This document shows positions 1-5,102 of a DNA stretch of 5,546 nucleotides, one piece after another. Source of the stretch: Mollicutes bacterium (GTDB taxonomy: Bacteria > Bacillota_I > Bacilli_A > Izemoplasmatales > Izemoplasmataceae); assembly GCA_003551405.1 (NCBI GenBank), contig PUMO01000025.1:1-5546 (forward strand), given 5' to 3'. Numbering within the stretch: position 1 is the first letter of the stretch; each line of letters opens with the position of its first letter. The position numbers and the translations under genes were made by a program. Under the pieces are notes generated by a model. That model searched no databases and was not told the origin of the DNA. It worked only from the letters and a program-made list of their open reading frames with translations.

Positions 1-645
1 GTGTTTGATGAAACAAACCCTGAGCATCATTTGCTTGCGCTTGGGGATTACTTTGACAGAGGCAGGGAAAATACAGCGGTGTATGAATATATCCACCGTC
101 TGATGAAGCTGGGAAAAGCCCATGGCATTTTAGGCAATCATGATCTTTTCTTGCTTGAATTTTTAGAAGGGGACGATGAAAAAACGGTGTTTAATGCACA
201 CTTCAATGGCACTGATGTGACACTGGAAGACTTTTCTGGCATGCGTTATGATCAAGCGAATCATGATGCAATCCGGCGTGCAATTATGTCGCGTTATCCC
301 GAACTTTATTCTTGGCTAAAACAGTTGCCGCTTTATATTGAGCATGAAGATTATGTTTTTACGCATGGTGGACTTGATGGCAGTGACCCTGACTGGCGCA
401 ACACCCCAAGAGAGACCTTTGTGTGGAATTATCAGTCTGGCTTGCCAGGGTTAAAGGGTAAGACCATTGTCGTGGGCCATGAACGCACGCCGCAGGTGCG
501 GATGAAACGCGGCGTCAGTGGTCTTACACTGGATGACCCCGCCATGTCAGCGCCTTATTATGAAGATGGCGTCATTTATATCGATCCGTTTGTTGAACAG
601 ACCAAACGGATGAATGTACTTACCTTAACATTGAAATCGTTATAA
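1..645 (+). CDS. Metallophosphatase of the PPP (serine/threonine phosphatase-like) family, 5'-truncated by the window
   Basis: This is the C-terminal 214 residues of a calcineurin-like metallophosphatase, a cytosolic two-metal phosphoesterase. Two of the signature blocks are visible: GDYFDRG at residues 15-21 (the GDxxDRG motif) and GNHD at 45-48 (a GNHE variant). THGG at 121-124 and VVGH at 157-160 supply the later metal-binding histidines. The first family motif (GDxHG, usually about 25 residues before GDxxDRG) is absent, so the gene begins upstream of the window and the GTG at position 1 is most likely an internal valine codon rather than the start. The family is usually about 230-260 residues long, so roughly 30 are missing. 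Members act on phosphoproteins or on small substrates such as diadenosine tetraphosphate; the sequence here does not decide which. The stop codon sits directly against a strong terminator hairpin. No neighbour on the same strand is visible. The family call is firm; the substrate is unknown. Confidence 0.9.
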   Translation: MFDETNPEHHLLALGDYFDRGRENTAVYEYIHRLMKLGKAHGILGNHDLFLLEFLEGDDEKTVFNAHFNGTDVTLEDFSGMRYDQANHDAIRRAIMSRYPELYSWLKQLPLYIEHEDYVFTHGGLDGSDPDWRNTPRETFVWNYQSGLPGLKGKTIVVGHERTPQVRMKRGVSGLTLDDPAMSAPYYEDGVIYIDPFVEQTKRMNVLTLTLKSL

Positions 646-683
646 AAAATCACGTCAGCGGCTCATTCCGTTGACGTGATTTT
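646..683. terminator. Bidirectional intrinsic terminator between convergent genes
   Basis: A 16-bp stem with one G-T pair (arms 646-661 and 668-683) encloses a 6-base loop (662-667). On the plus strand the AAAA at 646-649 pairs with TTTT at 680-683. On the minus strand the stem is followed by a run of six T. It begins at the base after the metallophosphatase stop codon and also swallows the end of the diguanylate cyclase gene, whose TGA stop (665-663) is in the loop. It should end transcription from both sides. Confidence 0.85.
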
Positions 684-1799
684 AATAATGGTCTGGTTGC
701 GTCCTTTAGCTTTGGCTTCATACAGAGCTTGGTCGACAAGACGGTAAGAAACGGAAAAGTTATCATCGTCCTGGATGGTTAAGGGCGCCGCCCCGATACT
801 GACAGTGAGTTTGGTAGGGGTACTTTCTTTTAAGAATACATGGTCTTCAATTTTTTGGTTCAACCGCTTTGCGACAATTTCTGCGCCGGCAATATCGGTA
901 TGGGAAAGCAAAATCATGAATTCTTCACCGCCCCAGCGTGCGAGTGTATCTGATTCGCGGATGTCTTTTTTAAGGAGTGCGGAGAGTTCAATCAATATTC
1001 TATCGCCGTTGTCGTGGCCCAGGGAGTCATTGATGGTTTTGAAATGGTCAATATCAATCATTAATAGTGATGCGGTCGTTTCATACCGTCTTGCGATGGC
1101 ACGTTCATACATCAGCTGTTTTTCAAAGAAACGACGATTCGGTAGATTGGTGAGCGGATCAAGGGTTGCTAGGGTTTCAAGTCGTTTATTTTTCTGTTTT
1201 AGTTCAAGGGTCCGAAATAAATCATCATATTTAAGACGGTAAAAACGGTCACTCACGAACATGACACCCACAAATGCGGCGGTCGCATTGATGATGTGAG
1301 TCGTTAATATATCGGGTGAGTGTTGAAAAGCAAAAACACCAATGATAAATAAAGCAAAAGGGACGCCATATATATAATACTGGTGATGCGGTTTGATATG
1401 AATCATGAGCCCAAATACTAACAGTTTCGCAGTAAAAAGTGTGATGTGGCCAACGGTGACTTGTTCAAGTGTCGCAATCACTGCACTGATCATCATGATT
1501 AAAAACACACTGATCAAGGGCATATGTTGAGCGCGCTTACTTCCTTCACCGCGGTTTTTTAAAATGATATAAAAATAAATCGCGAAGCCAATGGCTGTGA
1601 ACGATAGCACCATGTGAAGCAAATAGTTCACTAGCGTAAGTTCATATAAATCACCATCCGCGGTTTGCAGGCGAATGCGCTCTACATACAATAAAAAGAC
1701 CGCTTGAACCATAAACAGCCCTAAAAGAATGCCAATCATGCGTTTGGCGTTCAGGCGGGTTAGGAGTTTTAGGACAATGCTATGTTTATCACGTCTCAC
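663..1799 (-). CDS. Membrane-bound diguanylate cyclase (GGDEF domain)
   Basis: This protein is predicted to make cyclic di-GMP from two GTP at the inner face of the membrane. The N-terminal half has about six hydrophobic segments (near residues 22-39, 57-80, 94-110, 118-134, 141-158 and 170-184), then a helical linker, then a complete GGDEF domain from about residue 210. Visible motifs are DPLTNLPN at 214-221, the metal-binding DIDHFK block from residue 249, GHDNGD at 261-266, the active-site GGEEF at 290-294, and YEAKAKGRN near 360. RESD at 281-284, five residues before GGEEF, matches the RxxD inhibitory site, so product feedback is expected. There is no EAL, HD-GYP, PAS or HAMP domain. The start is set at GTG 1799 because GAGGTG (1806-1811) lies 6 bases upstream; an upstream GTG at 1808 lacks a ribosome site. 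This gives 378 residues. The last codons are encoded by one arm of the terminator. The signal sensed by the membrane part is unknown. Confidence 0.93.
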   Translation of the reverse strand: MRRDKHSIVLKLLTRLNAKRMIGILLGLFMVQAVFLLYVERIRLQTADGDLYELTLVNYLLHMVLSFTAIGFAIYFYIILKNRGEGSKRAQHMPLISVFLIMMISAVIATLEQVTVGHITLFTAKLLVFGLMIHIKPHHQYYIYGVPFALFIIGVFAFQHSPDILTTHIINATAAFVGVMFVSDRFYRLKYDDLFRTLELKQKNKRLETLATLDPLTNLPNRRFFEKQLMYERAIARRYETTASLLMIDIDHFKTINDSLGHDNGDRILIELSALLKKDIRESDTLARWGGEEFMILLSHTDIAGAEIVAKRLNQKIEDHVFLKESTPTKLTVSIGAAPLTIQDDDNFSVSYRLVDQALYEAKAKGRNQTIIKITSTE

Positions 1800-1817
1800 A
1801 GGCAACACCTCGCGTTC

Positions 1818-1826
1818 ATTATAGCA
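1818..1826 (-). promoter_or_regulatory. Extended -10 promoter of the diguanylate cyclase gene
   Basis: On the minus strand the sequence reads TGCTATAAT: a perfect TATAAT (1823-1818) with the TGn extension. No acceptable -35 hexamer is found 16-18 bases further up, which is usual for extended -10 promoters. The predicted start point, about 1811, falls at the GAGGTG ribosome site, so the leader would be only about 12 bases. Confidence 0.6.
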
Positions 1827-1828
1827 TA

Positions 1829-1856
1829 ATAAAAAGACATTGGCGTGCCAATGTCT
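1829..1856 (-). terminator. Intrinsic terminator of the phosphatase-rhomboid unit
   Basis: On the minus strand a perfect 9-bp stem (AGACATTGG paired with CCAATGTCT, at 1856-1848 and 1843-1835) with a 4-base loop is followed by TTTT and ATTA. The stem begins within the rhomboid TAG stop codon (1857-1855), and the T-run ends only a few bases before the promoter of the next gene. Confidence 0.8.
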
Positions 1857-2601
1857 AGTTTAGGTAATCTTTCCATGTCTTATTCATAAAATCATCATCG
1901 TCGTCATCGTCATCATCAACGACTTCGATGTCATCAAGGCTTGCGGGGTCAATGTAGGTTTGTTCGTAAGGGTCGTTGAACATGCGATTGCGCCGTGACT
2001 GATAGGGTCTATTAATGGGGATGATGACCGCAAGCAAATACCCGCTGATTAATCCCCCAATATGTCCGGGAATGGATATGTTGGCGCCTAAAAAGGTAAA
2101 TACCACGTTGATGATCACAAAGGTTTTGATGGCTGAGATGTCACTTGGGTCAAGCCAGCGTGAACGGTGAATGGTAATCCATAGCAGTGCACCAAGCACT
2201 GCAAAGACGGCGCCAGATGCGCCAATTGTCGGCACAAAGTTTTCAAATAAAATGTCCCAGCCTACAACGGTGAAAGACGCAAGAATCCCGCCACCCAAAA
2301 AGAAGAGGATGTAACGCCACGTGCCTACCATGCGTTCAAGTGCACCGCCCACAACGTAGATGCCAAAAAATGTATTGAAAAGATAGTGCGTAAGATTACC
2401 ATGGAGTAACATCACACTGATGACGCGCCACCATTCGCCGTGTTCAATCACTAAATGCCCTTGAAGGGAACCAATGCTTCTAAGGGCATTCCCTGTCAGT
2501 GTATCCGCAATATAGGTACTGGTGATGAGGATGATAAGAATAAAGCTTACCGGGTTGGATTTTGAAAACTGAATGCCGGTGGGGCGTGTGAAAACGGACA
2601 T
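1855..2601 (-). CDS. Rhomboid-family intramembrane serine protease
   Basis: This is a 248-residue polytopic membrane protein expected to cut transmembrane substrates within or next to the bilayer. The rhomboid core is complete. There is an N-terminal membrane helix (about 18-34) and a WWR element at 57-59 before HGNLTHYLFN, whose H72 and N76 match the oxyanion-site His/Asn. The GASG motif at 127-130 supplies the nucleophile S129, and GHIGG at 179-183 supplies the catalytic H180. A hydrophilic tail after about residue 197 ends with nine consecutive Asp (229-237) and a short basic/aromatic end. The ATG at 2601 is chosen because AAGGGGG (2608-2614) lies 6 bases upstream. An in-frame TTG at 2622 would read through that ribosome site and has none of its own. 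The gene follows the phosphatase gene after a single base, so translation is probably coupled. The substrate is unknown; bacterial relatives include both active proteases and housekeeping membrane quality-control enzymes. Confidence 0.92.
   Translation of the reverse strand: MSVFTRPTGIQFSKSNPVSFILIILITSTYIADTLTGNALRSIGSLQGHLVIEHGEWWRVISVMLLHGNLTHYLFNTFFGIYVVGGALERMVGTWRYILFFLGGGILASFTVVGWDILFENFVPTIGASGAVFAVLGALLWITIHRSRWLDPSDISAIKTFVIINVVFTFLGANISIPGHIGGLISGYLLAVIIPINRPYQSRRNRMFNDPYEQTYIDPASLDDIEVVDDDDDDDDDFMNKTWKDYLN
1891..1917 (-). repeat. GAY trinucleotide run encoding nine aspartates
   Basis: Nine consecutive Asp codons, a mix of GAT and GAC, lie near the 3' end of the rhomboid gene. 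The mixed codons mean it is not a pure microsatellite, which suggests that the acidic peptide is maintained for its protein sequence. Most of the rest of the tail is also acidic (several Asp/Glu from residue 210). Confidence 0.75.
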
Positions 2602-2602
2602 G

Positions 2603-3712
2603 CTATTCCCCCTTGCCTTCAAACATCATCAAGGGCACAATGACTTCATCATTGGTTAACCCTGCATGATGGCCCTGTTTAGTTTTTTCGTCTGTCAGTT
2701 TGAAGAAATATTTGTCCTTGGCCACCGCAATAAAGTCGCCGAGACAGTGATCGACGAGGTAGTGTTTCTCACCATTACCAAGAAGCTTTTTCGTTAAGAA
2801 TTCCTGCTTGGTATAAAGGTCAAAATAGTCTCCGAAATGTTCGGTGAAAAACTGAATGAAATATTCGCGCATGTCATCTTTGATAAAGAAATTGGTCATG
2901 CGTGAATCATTGGCAGGCAAATGTTCAAATGTCGCCGTAATGTCATGGTAATCAAACAAAGGAATCGGTGTCACATCACTGAGACCGTGGTCAGCTGTCA
3001 CAATGATCAAGGTATTGGGTTTAATACGTTTTTTAAGGGCTTTGAGTGAATCATTCAATGATTTAATGGTGGATTTGACATTGTCATGAATAATGCCGTA
3101 ATCATGCTCTGTTGAATCGGGTTCAACGCTATAAAGATAGGTGAATGTTTGAGGGTGCGACTGTTGGAAGGCTTCCATTTGTTTAAGCGCATCCTCAAAT
3201 GATTCATAGCCGTTTTTCGCGTCCACGAGGCTTGGGAATATATCTTTAGCCTTAAGCGCGCCGAGCGCATTGATTTTGTCTATAATGGTTTCGCGAGCGA
3301 AATGTTTTTCAAAAAACCCCTCTGGAATGGGCTTATCAGGCGTATAGTAATCCTTGTTTTTTAAAATGGTATAGTGAATGTCTTCATCCTTGAAATACTG
3401 AAACCAGCCCAGATACCCTGACTCATAAGGGGTGAGGCCAGTCCTGATTGCGGTTGTGGCGGCCGCGGTGGTTGTTGGGAATACGCTCGTAATTTCACTG
3501 ACTTTTGTGTCTGTGAAAAAGGCGGTTTCACCAGGGTGTAATTTAAGTAAATTGTTGCCCAGACCATCAAGTAAAATCAGTGCGATATGATCATAATTAT
3601 TCGTTAATGTATCATCCACTTCCTTAAGTGTAGGATGCCAGGTGTTGAGCCCATAATGGTTAAAAAGGGAATGGGTAAGGTTGACGATGGAGCGTTTATA
3701 ATCAATTTTCAT
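2603..3712 (-). CDS. Alkaline phosphatase superfamily protein (type I phosphodiesterase/nucleotide pyrophosphatase-like)
   Basis: This is a 369-residue hydrolase of the alkaline phosphatase superfamily, in the branch with a threonine nucleophile. The full two-metal set can be read in order: D49 in LLDGLG, the nucleophile region FPTTTAAA at 78-85 (one of T80-T82), D199 and H203 in EPDSTEH, D241-H242 in TADHG, and H348 or H349 in QGHHAG. No signal peptide or membrane segment is seen, so it is probably cytosolic. Relatives cleave phosphomonoesters, phosphodiesters or nucleotide pyrophosphates; nothing here fixes the substrate. The start at ATG 3712 is supported by AGAAGG (3721-3726) 8 bases upstream. 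It is the first gene of a unit with the rhomboid gene, whose ATG follows its TAG stop after one base, and the rhomboid ribosome site lies within its last codons. Its own promoter is at 3745-3773. Confidence 0.87.
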   Translation of the reverse strand: MKIDYKRSIVNLTHSLFNHYGLNTWHPTLKEVDDTLTNNYDHIALILLDGLGNNLLKLHPGETAFFTDTKVSEITSVFPTTTAAATTAIRTGLTPYESGYLGWFQYFKDEDIHYTILKNKDYYTPDKPIPEGFFEKHFARETIIDKINALGALKAKDIFPSLVDAKNGYESFEDALKQMEAFQQSHPQTFTYLYSVEPDSTEHDYGIIHDNVKSTIKSLNDSLKALKKRIKPNTLIIVTADHGLSDVTPIPLFDYHDITATFEHLPANDSRMTNFFIKDDMREYFIQFFTEHFGDYFDLYTKQEFLTKKLLGNGEKHYLVDHCLGDFIAVAKDKYFFKLTDEKTKQGHHAGLTNDEVIVPLMMFEGKGE

Positions 3713-3744
3713 AGACGACGCCTTCTTTCTGCATGATTAAGTAT

Positions 3745-3773
3745 AGTGTAAAGGAGCAAGCGGATAATTTCAA
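3745..3773 (-). promoter_or_regulatory. Sigma-A-like promoter of the phosphatase-rhomboid unit
   Basis: On the minus strand TTGAAA (3773-3768), a 17-base spacer and TACACT (3750-3745) form a fair vegetative promoter (5/6 and 4/6 matches). It lies about 30 bases before the start codon and just after the DUF302 terminator, so this two-gene unit can be expressed independently of the genes upstream. Confidence 0.6.
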
Positions 3774-3784
3774 GCAAACCAATC

Positions 3785-3811
3785 AAATAAAAAGGCACCC
3801 CGCAGGATGCC
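3785..3811 (-). terminator. Intrinsic terminator of the DUF302 gene
   Basis: On the minus strand GGCATCC (3811-3805) pairs with GGGTGCC (3800-3794), a 7-bp stem with one T-G pair and a TGCG loop, followed by TTTTTATTT. It lies 5 bases after the DUF302 TAA stop and should insulate the phosphatase promoter downstream. Confidence 0.85.
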
Positions 3812-3816
3812 GTTTA

Positions 3817-4293
3817 TTAGTCAATCAGTTCATCGATGACGTCTTCAGTTTCTTCAGCGGCCACTTGCATGGTGTCGTTAATGACCCCACCAAAAGGCAT
3901 GGCGAACAAGGAAGAATTCATGCGTGAGATGTATGTGTTGCCATCACTCTTTTCATACACGCTGACGCGGCATGGCATGAGTGGTGAGACAATGCGTTCA
4001 TCATCTAATTCTAAGATGTTTGCGGAATACTCACTGGAACAAAGCTCATAGATCTTAATTTGATCCACGTCATGACCGTGCCCATCCAGTATTTCTTGCA
4101 TGTCATGAATTTCAAGCACGCTCCATCCAGCGTTGTCGAGTTCTTCATCAAACCGTTCAACGGTTTCATCAAAATCATAGTTCGACTCATCTTCCATCAT
4201 CATTAAACTTGGTGCAGCCAACCAGAATATCCCGAGTGTCAAAATAACCCCGAGTACAAGGCCGCCAAGCCCAAATATCAGTTTTTTACCCAT
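3817..4293 (-). CDS. Membrane-anchored DUF302-family protein
   Basis: A 158-residue protein with one hydrophobic segment near the N-terminus (about residues 5-27, after GKK), then a soluble domain that resembles DUF302. The resemblance rests on the pattern GWSVLEIHDMQEIL (56-69), an IYELC segment ending at C85, and SPLMPCRVSVYE (103-114) with C108. DUF302 members usually carry a Cys-containing segment followed by an L-x-PC-x-V strand, as here. The biochemical role of DUF302 is not established; the two cysteines could bind a metal or be redox active, but that is inference. The N-terminal segment could be an uncleaved anchor that leaves the domain outside the cytoplasm. The start at ATG 4293 has TAAGGAG (4304-4310) 10 bases upstream. 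It lies downstream of a Crp/Fnr regulator gene, with an apparent binding site in the 80-base gap. The C-terminus is acidic. Confidence 0.75.
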   Translation of the reverse strand: MGKKLIFGLGGLVLGVILTLGIFWLAAPSLMMMEDESNYDFDETVERFDEELDNAGWSVLEIHDMQEILDGHGHDVDQIKIYELCSSEYSANILELDDERIVSPLMPCRVSVYEKSDGNTYISRMNSSLFAMPFGGVINDTMQVAAEETEDVIDELID

Positions 4294-4330
4294 CGTGTAA
4301 CAACTCCTTAATTATTTATAATGCTTCTAA

Positions 4331-4336
4331 ATAATA
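4331..4336 (-). promoter_or_regulatory. Predicted -10 box of the DUF302 gene
   Basis: TATTAT on the minus strand, 5 of 6 matches to TATAAT, is placed about 38 bases before the start codon and gives a predicted start point near 4324 with a 31-base leader. There is no good -35 hexamer 16-18 bases upstream, as expected when an activator makes up for it. An alternative TATAAA at 4320-4315 would put the start point inside the ribosome site and is less likely. Confidence 0.55.
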
Positions 4337-4357
4337 TCATGGATGACGATGGGTTTC

Positions 4358-4373
4358 TGTGACGGATGTCACA
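4358..4373. promoter_or_regulatory. Crp/Fnr-type operator, perfect TGTGA-N6-TCACA palindrome
   Basis: The 16 bases have perfect half-sites, with symmetry extending to TGTGAC...GTCACA. It begins at the base immediately after the regulator's stop codon. Its centre (between 4365 and 4366) is 41.5 bases upstream of the start point predicted from the TATTAT box, the classical class II activator position. TGTGA-N6-TCACA is the known target of E. coli Crp and of several Bacillota Crp/Fnr proteins. The likely binder is the regulator encoded next to it. Confidence 0.75.
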
Positions 4374-5015
4374 CTATTGAAGGGGATTTAATAATTTAAT
4401 CTTTCCGCGTTTGAGTTCAACCGTGCCCGCATGTTCCAAAGCCTTGAGATGGCGCGACACGGCTTCACGCGTCGCCCCGATTTCTCTTGCGATGTCTTCA
4501 TGGGTTGTATAGATGATGCGGTGCATGCCGCCTTGGCTCAATTTTTCCAGCTGCATGCGGATGCGCGCTTTAACAGGCGCAAAACTCATGGCTTCATAAT
4601 GAAACATCATCGTGTCCATGATGCCAAGAACATTATTCATCATGAAGCGTACAAATGCGGGTTCCTTAAAAAGAACCGTCATCACACTGCTTGGGGGCAG
4701 TGTGATGAGTGTGGTTTGAGACTTGGTGATCGCATGCGCATGATACGGTTCATCACGCAGTAAACAAGCAATGTTTTTGGGACAAAGCTTGGTGGCTTCA
4801 ATATCGTAAAGACTGACAGTCTTTCCATCTTGTGTCGTTCGGTAGACACGGATCAACCCAGCTGTCACAATGAAAAAATCCTGACAGATTTCAGGATGGT
4901 TTTCGCTAATACGTGTGTTCACTTCAAAGGTATGGGTTTGGTGCGTCCTTAAAATATGGTTCTTTGCTTCATCACTCAGGTCATTATAAAACGGCAGCGC
5001 CTTGACATTTTTCAT
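4374..5015 (-). CDS. Crp/Fnr-family transcriptional regulator
   Basis: A 213-residue cytosolic DNA-binding protein with the two-domain Crp/Fnr plan. An N-terminal cupin-like sensor domain (about 1-115) is followed by a long dimerisation helix (about 118-142) and a winged helix-turn-helix (about 147-210). The HTH reads EDIAREIGATREAVSRHLKA (173-192). R183, E184 and R188 fall at the positions of the three DNA-contacting residues of E. coli Crp (R180, E181, R185), which predicts TGTGA half-sites. The phosphate-binding cassette of cAMP binders is not recognisable, and there is no Fnr-like set of four cysteines. Instead there is C78-x5-C84 (with C44 earlier) in the segment before the EPYHAHA stretch. 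Start: ATG 5015 has AAAGGGGTG (5022-5030) just upstream. The longer TTG frame from 5057 lacks a ribosome site and would run through the promoter. The gene is divergent from an alcohol dehydrogenase gene. The effector is unknown. Confidence 0.9.
   Translation of the reverse strand: MKNVKALPFYNDLSDEAKNHILRTHQTHTFEVNTRISENHPEICQDFFIVTAGLIRVYRTTQDGKTVSLYDIEATKLCPKNIACLLRDEPYHAHAITKSQTTLITLPPSSVMTVLFKEPAFVRFMMNNVLGIMDTMMFHYEAMSFAPVKARIRMQLEKLSQGGMHRIIYTTHEDIAREIGATREAVSRHLKALEHAGTVELKRGKIKLLNPLQ
4679..4708. repeat. Perfect 12-bp inverted repeat inside the regulator gene
   Basis: Arms TCATCACACTGC (4679-4690) and GCAGTGTGATGA (4697-4708) are exact reverse complements with a 6-base spacer (TTGGGG on the plus strand). 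It lies in the coding region of the Crp/Fnr gene around residues 103-112 of the product (the LITLPPSSVM stretch). As RNA it would form a stable hairpin. There is no T-run after it on either strand, so it is not a terminator. Its outward-facing TCACA and TGTGA elements are in the reverse arrangement to a Crp site. Confidence 0.8.
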
Positions 5016-5035
5016 CCGCTTCACCCCTTTACAAT

Positions 5036-5064
5036 ACAGTAGCACGCCCATTTGCAAGTGTCAA
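5036..5064 (-). promoter_or_regulatory. Promoter of the Crp/Fnr regulator gene
   Basis: On the minus strand a perfect TTGACA (5064-5059), a 17-base spacer and a weak TACTGT (5041-5036, 3/6 matches) precede the gene. The predicted start point (about 5029) is at the edge of the ribosome site, giving a leader of about 14 bases. A TATTGT a few bases further down is a possible alternative -10 but is spaced 22 bases from the -35. Confidence 0.5.
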
Positions 5065-5079
5065 CGCGTGTGGTATAAT
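5052..5079 (+). promoter_or_regulatory. Extended -10 promoter of the iron-containing alcohol dehydrogenase gene
   Basis: A perfect TATAAT (5074-5079) carries the TGn extension (5071-5073) and has a moderate TTGCAA -35 (5052-5057, 4/6 matches) at a 16-base spacing. The start point should be near 5086, 17 bases before the ATG and just before the AGAGGAG ribosome site. The -35 lies within the spacer of the opposing regulator promoter. Confidence 0.7.
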
Positions 5080-5102
5080 CACTAACGAGAGGAGTGTTGA
5101 GC

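Noticed and set aside
775..1242. Open plus-strand frame of 155 codons opposite the GGDEF gene
   Set aside because: It mirrors the coding strand of a well-supported GGDEF domain, has low-complexity Ser/Arg-rich composition and no recognisable domain or ribosome site.
2602..2622. Upstream TTG start that would add seven residues to the rhomboid protein
   Set aside because: The added codons run through the AAGGGGG ribosome site that serves the ATG at 2601, and no ribosome site precedes the TTG.
3055..3570. Two short minus-strand frames inside the phosphatase gene (3055-3270 and 3361-3570)
   Set aside because: They are out-of-frame shadows of the phosphatase, whose conserved motifs span both regions.
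3733..4051. Short plus-strand frames (3733-3927 and 3836-4051) over the DUF302 gene and its terminator
   Set aside because: One reads through the terminator hairpin and both oppose the DUF302 gene; neither has a ribosome site or domain.
4358..4376. The palindrome after the regulator stop codon as a transcription terminator
   Set aside because: The arms are short and no T-run follows on either strand, while the match to TGTGA-N6-TCACA and the -41.5 spacing fit an operator far better.
4431..4763. Open plus-strand frame of 110 codons opposite the Crp/Fnr gene
   Set aside because: It is antisense to the regulator's DNA-binding domain, with no family resemblance and no ribosome site.
5016..5057. 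Upstream TTG start that would add 14 residues to the Crp/Fnr protein
   Set aside because: This stretch holds the -10 region and the ribosome site for ATG 5015, and family members normally begin close to the chosen start.
5041..5080. A second Crp/Fnr or Rex operator in the gap between the regulator and the alcohol dehydrogenase
   Set aside because: No TGTGA-N6-TCACA, TTGAT-N4-ATCAA or TTGTGAA-N6-TTCACAA match is present, only a partial inverted repeat.
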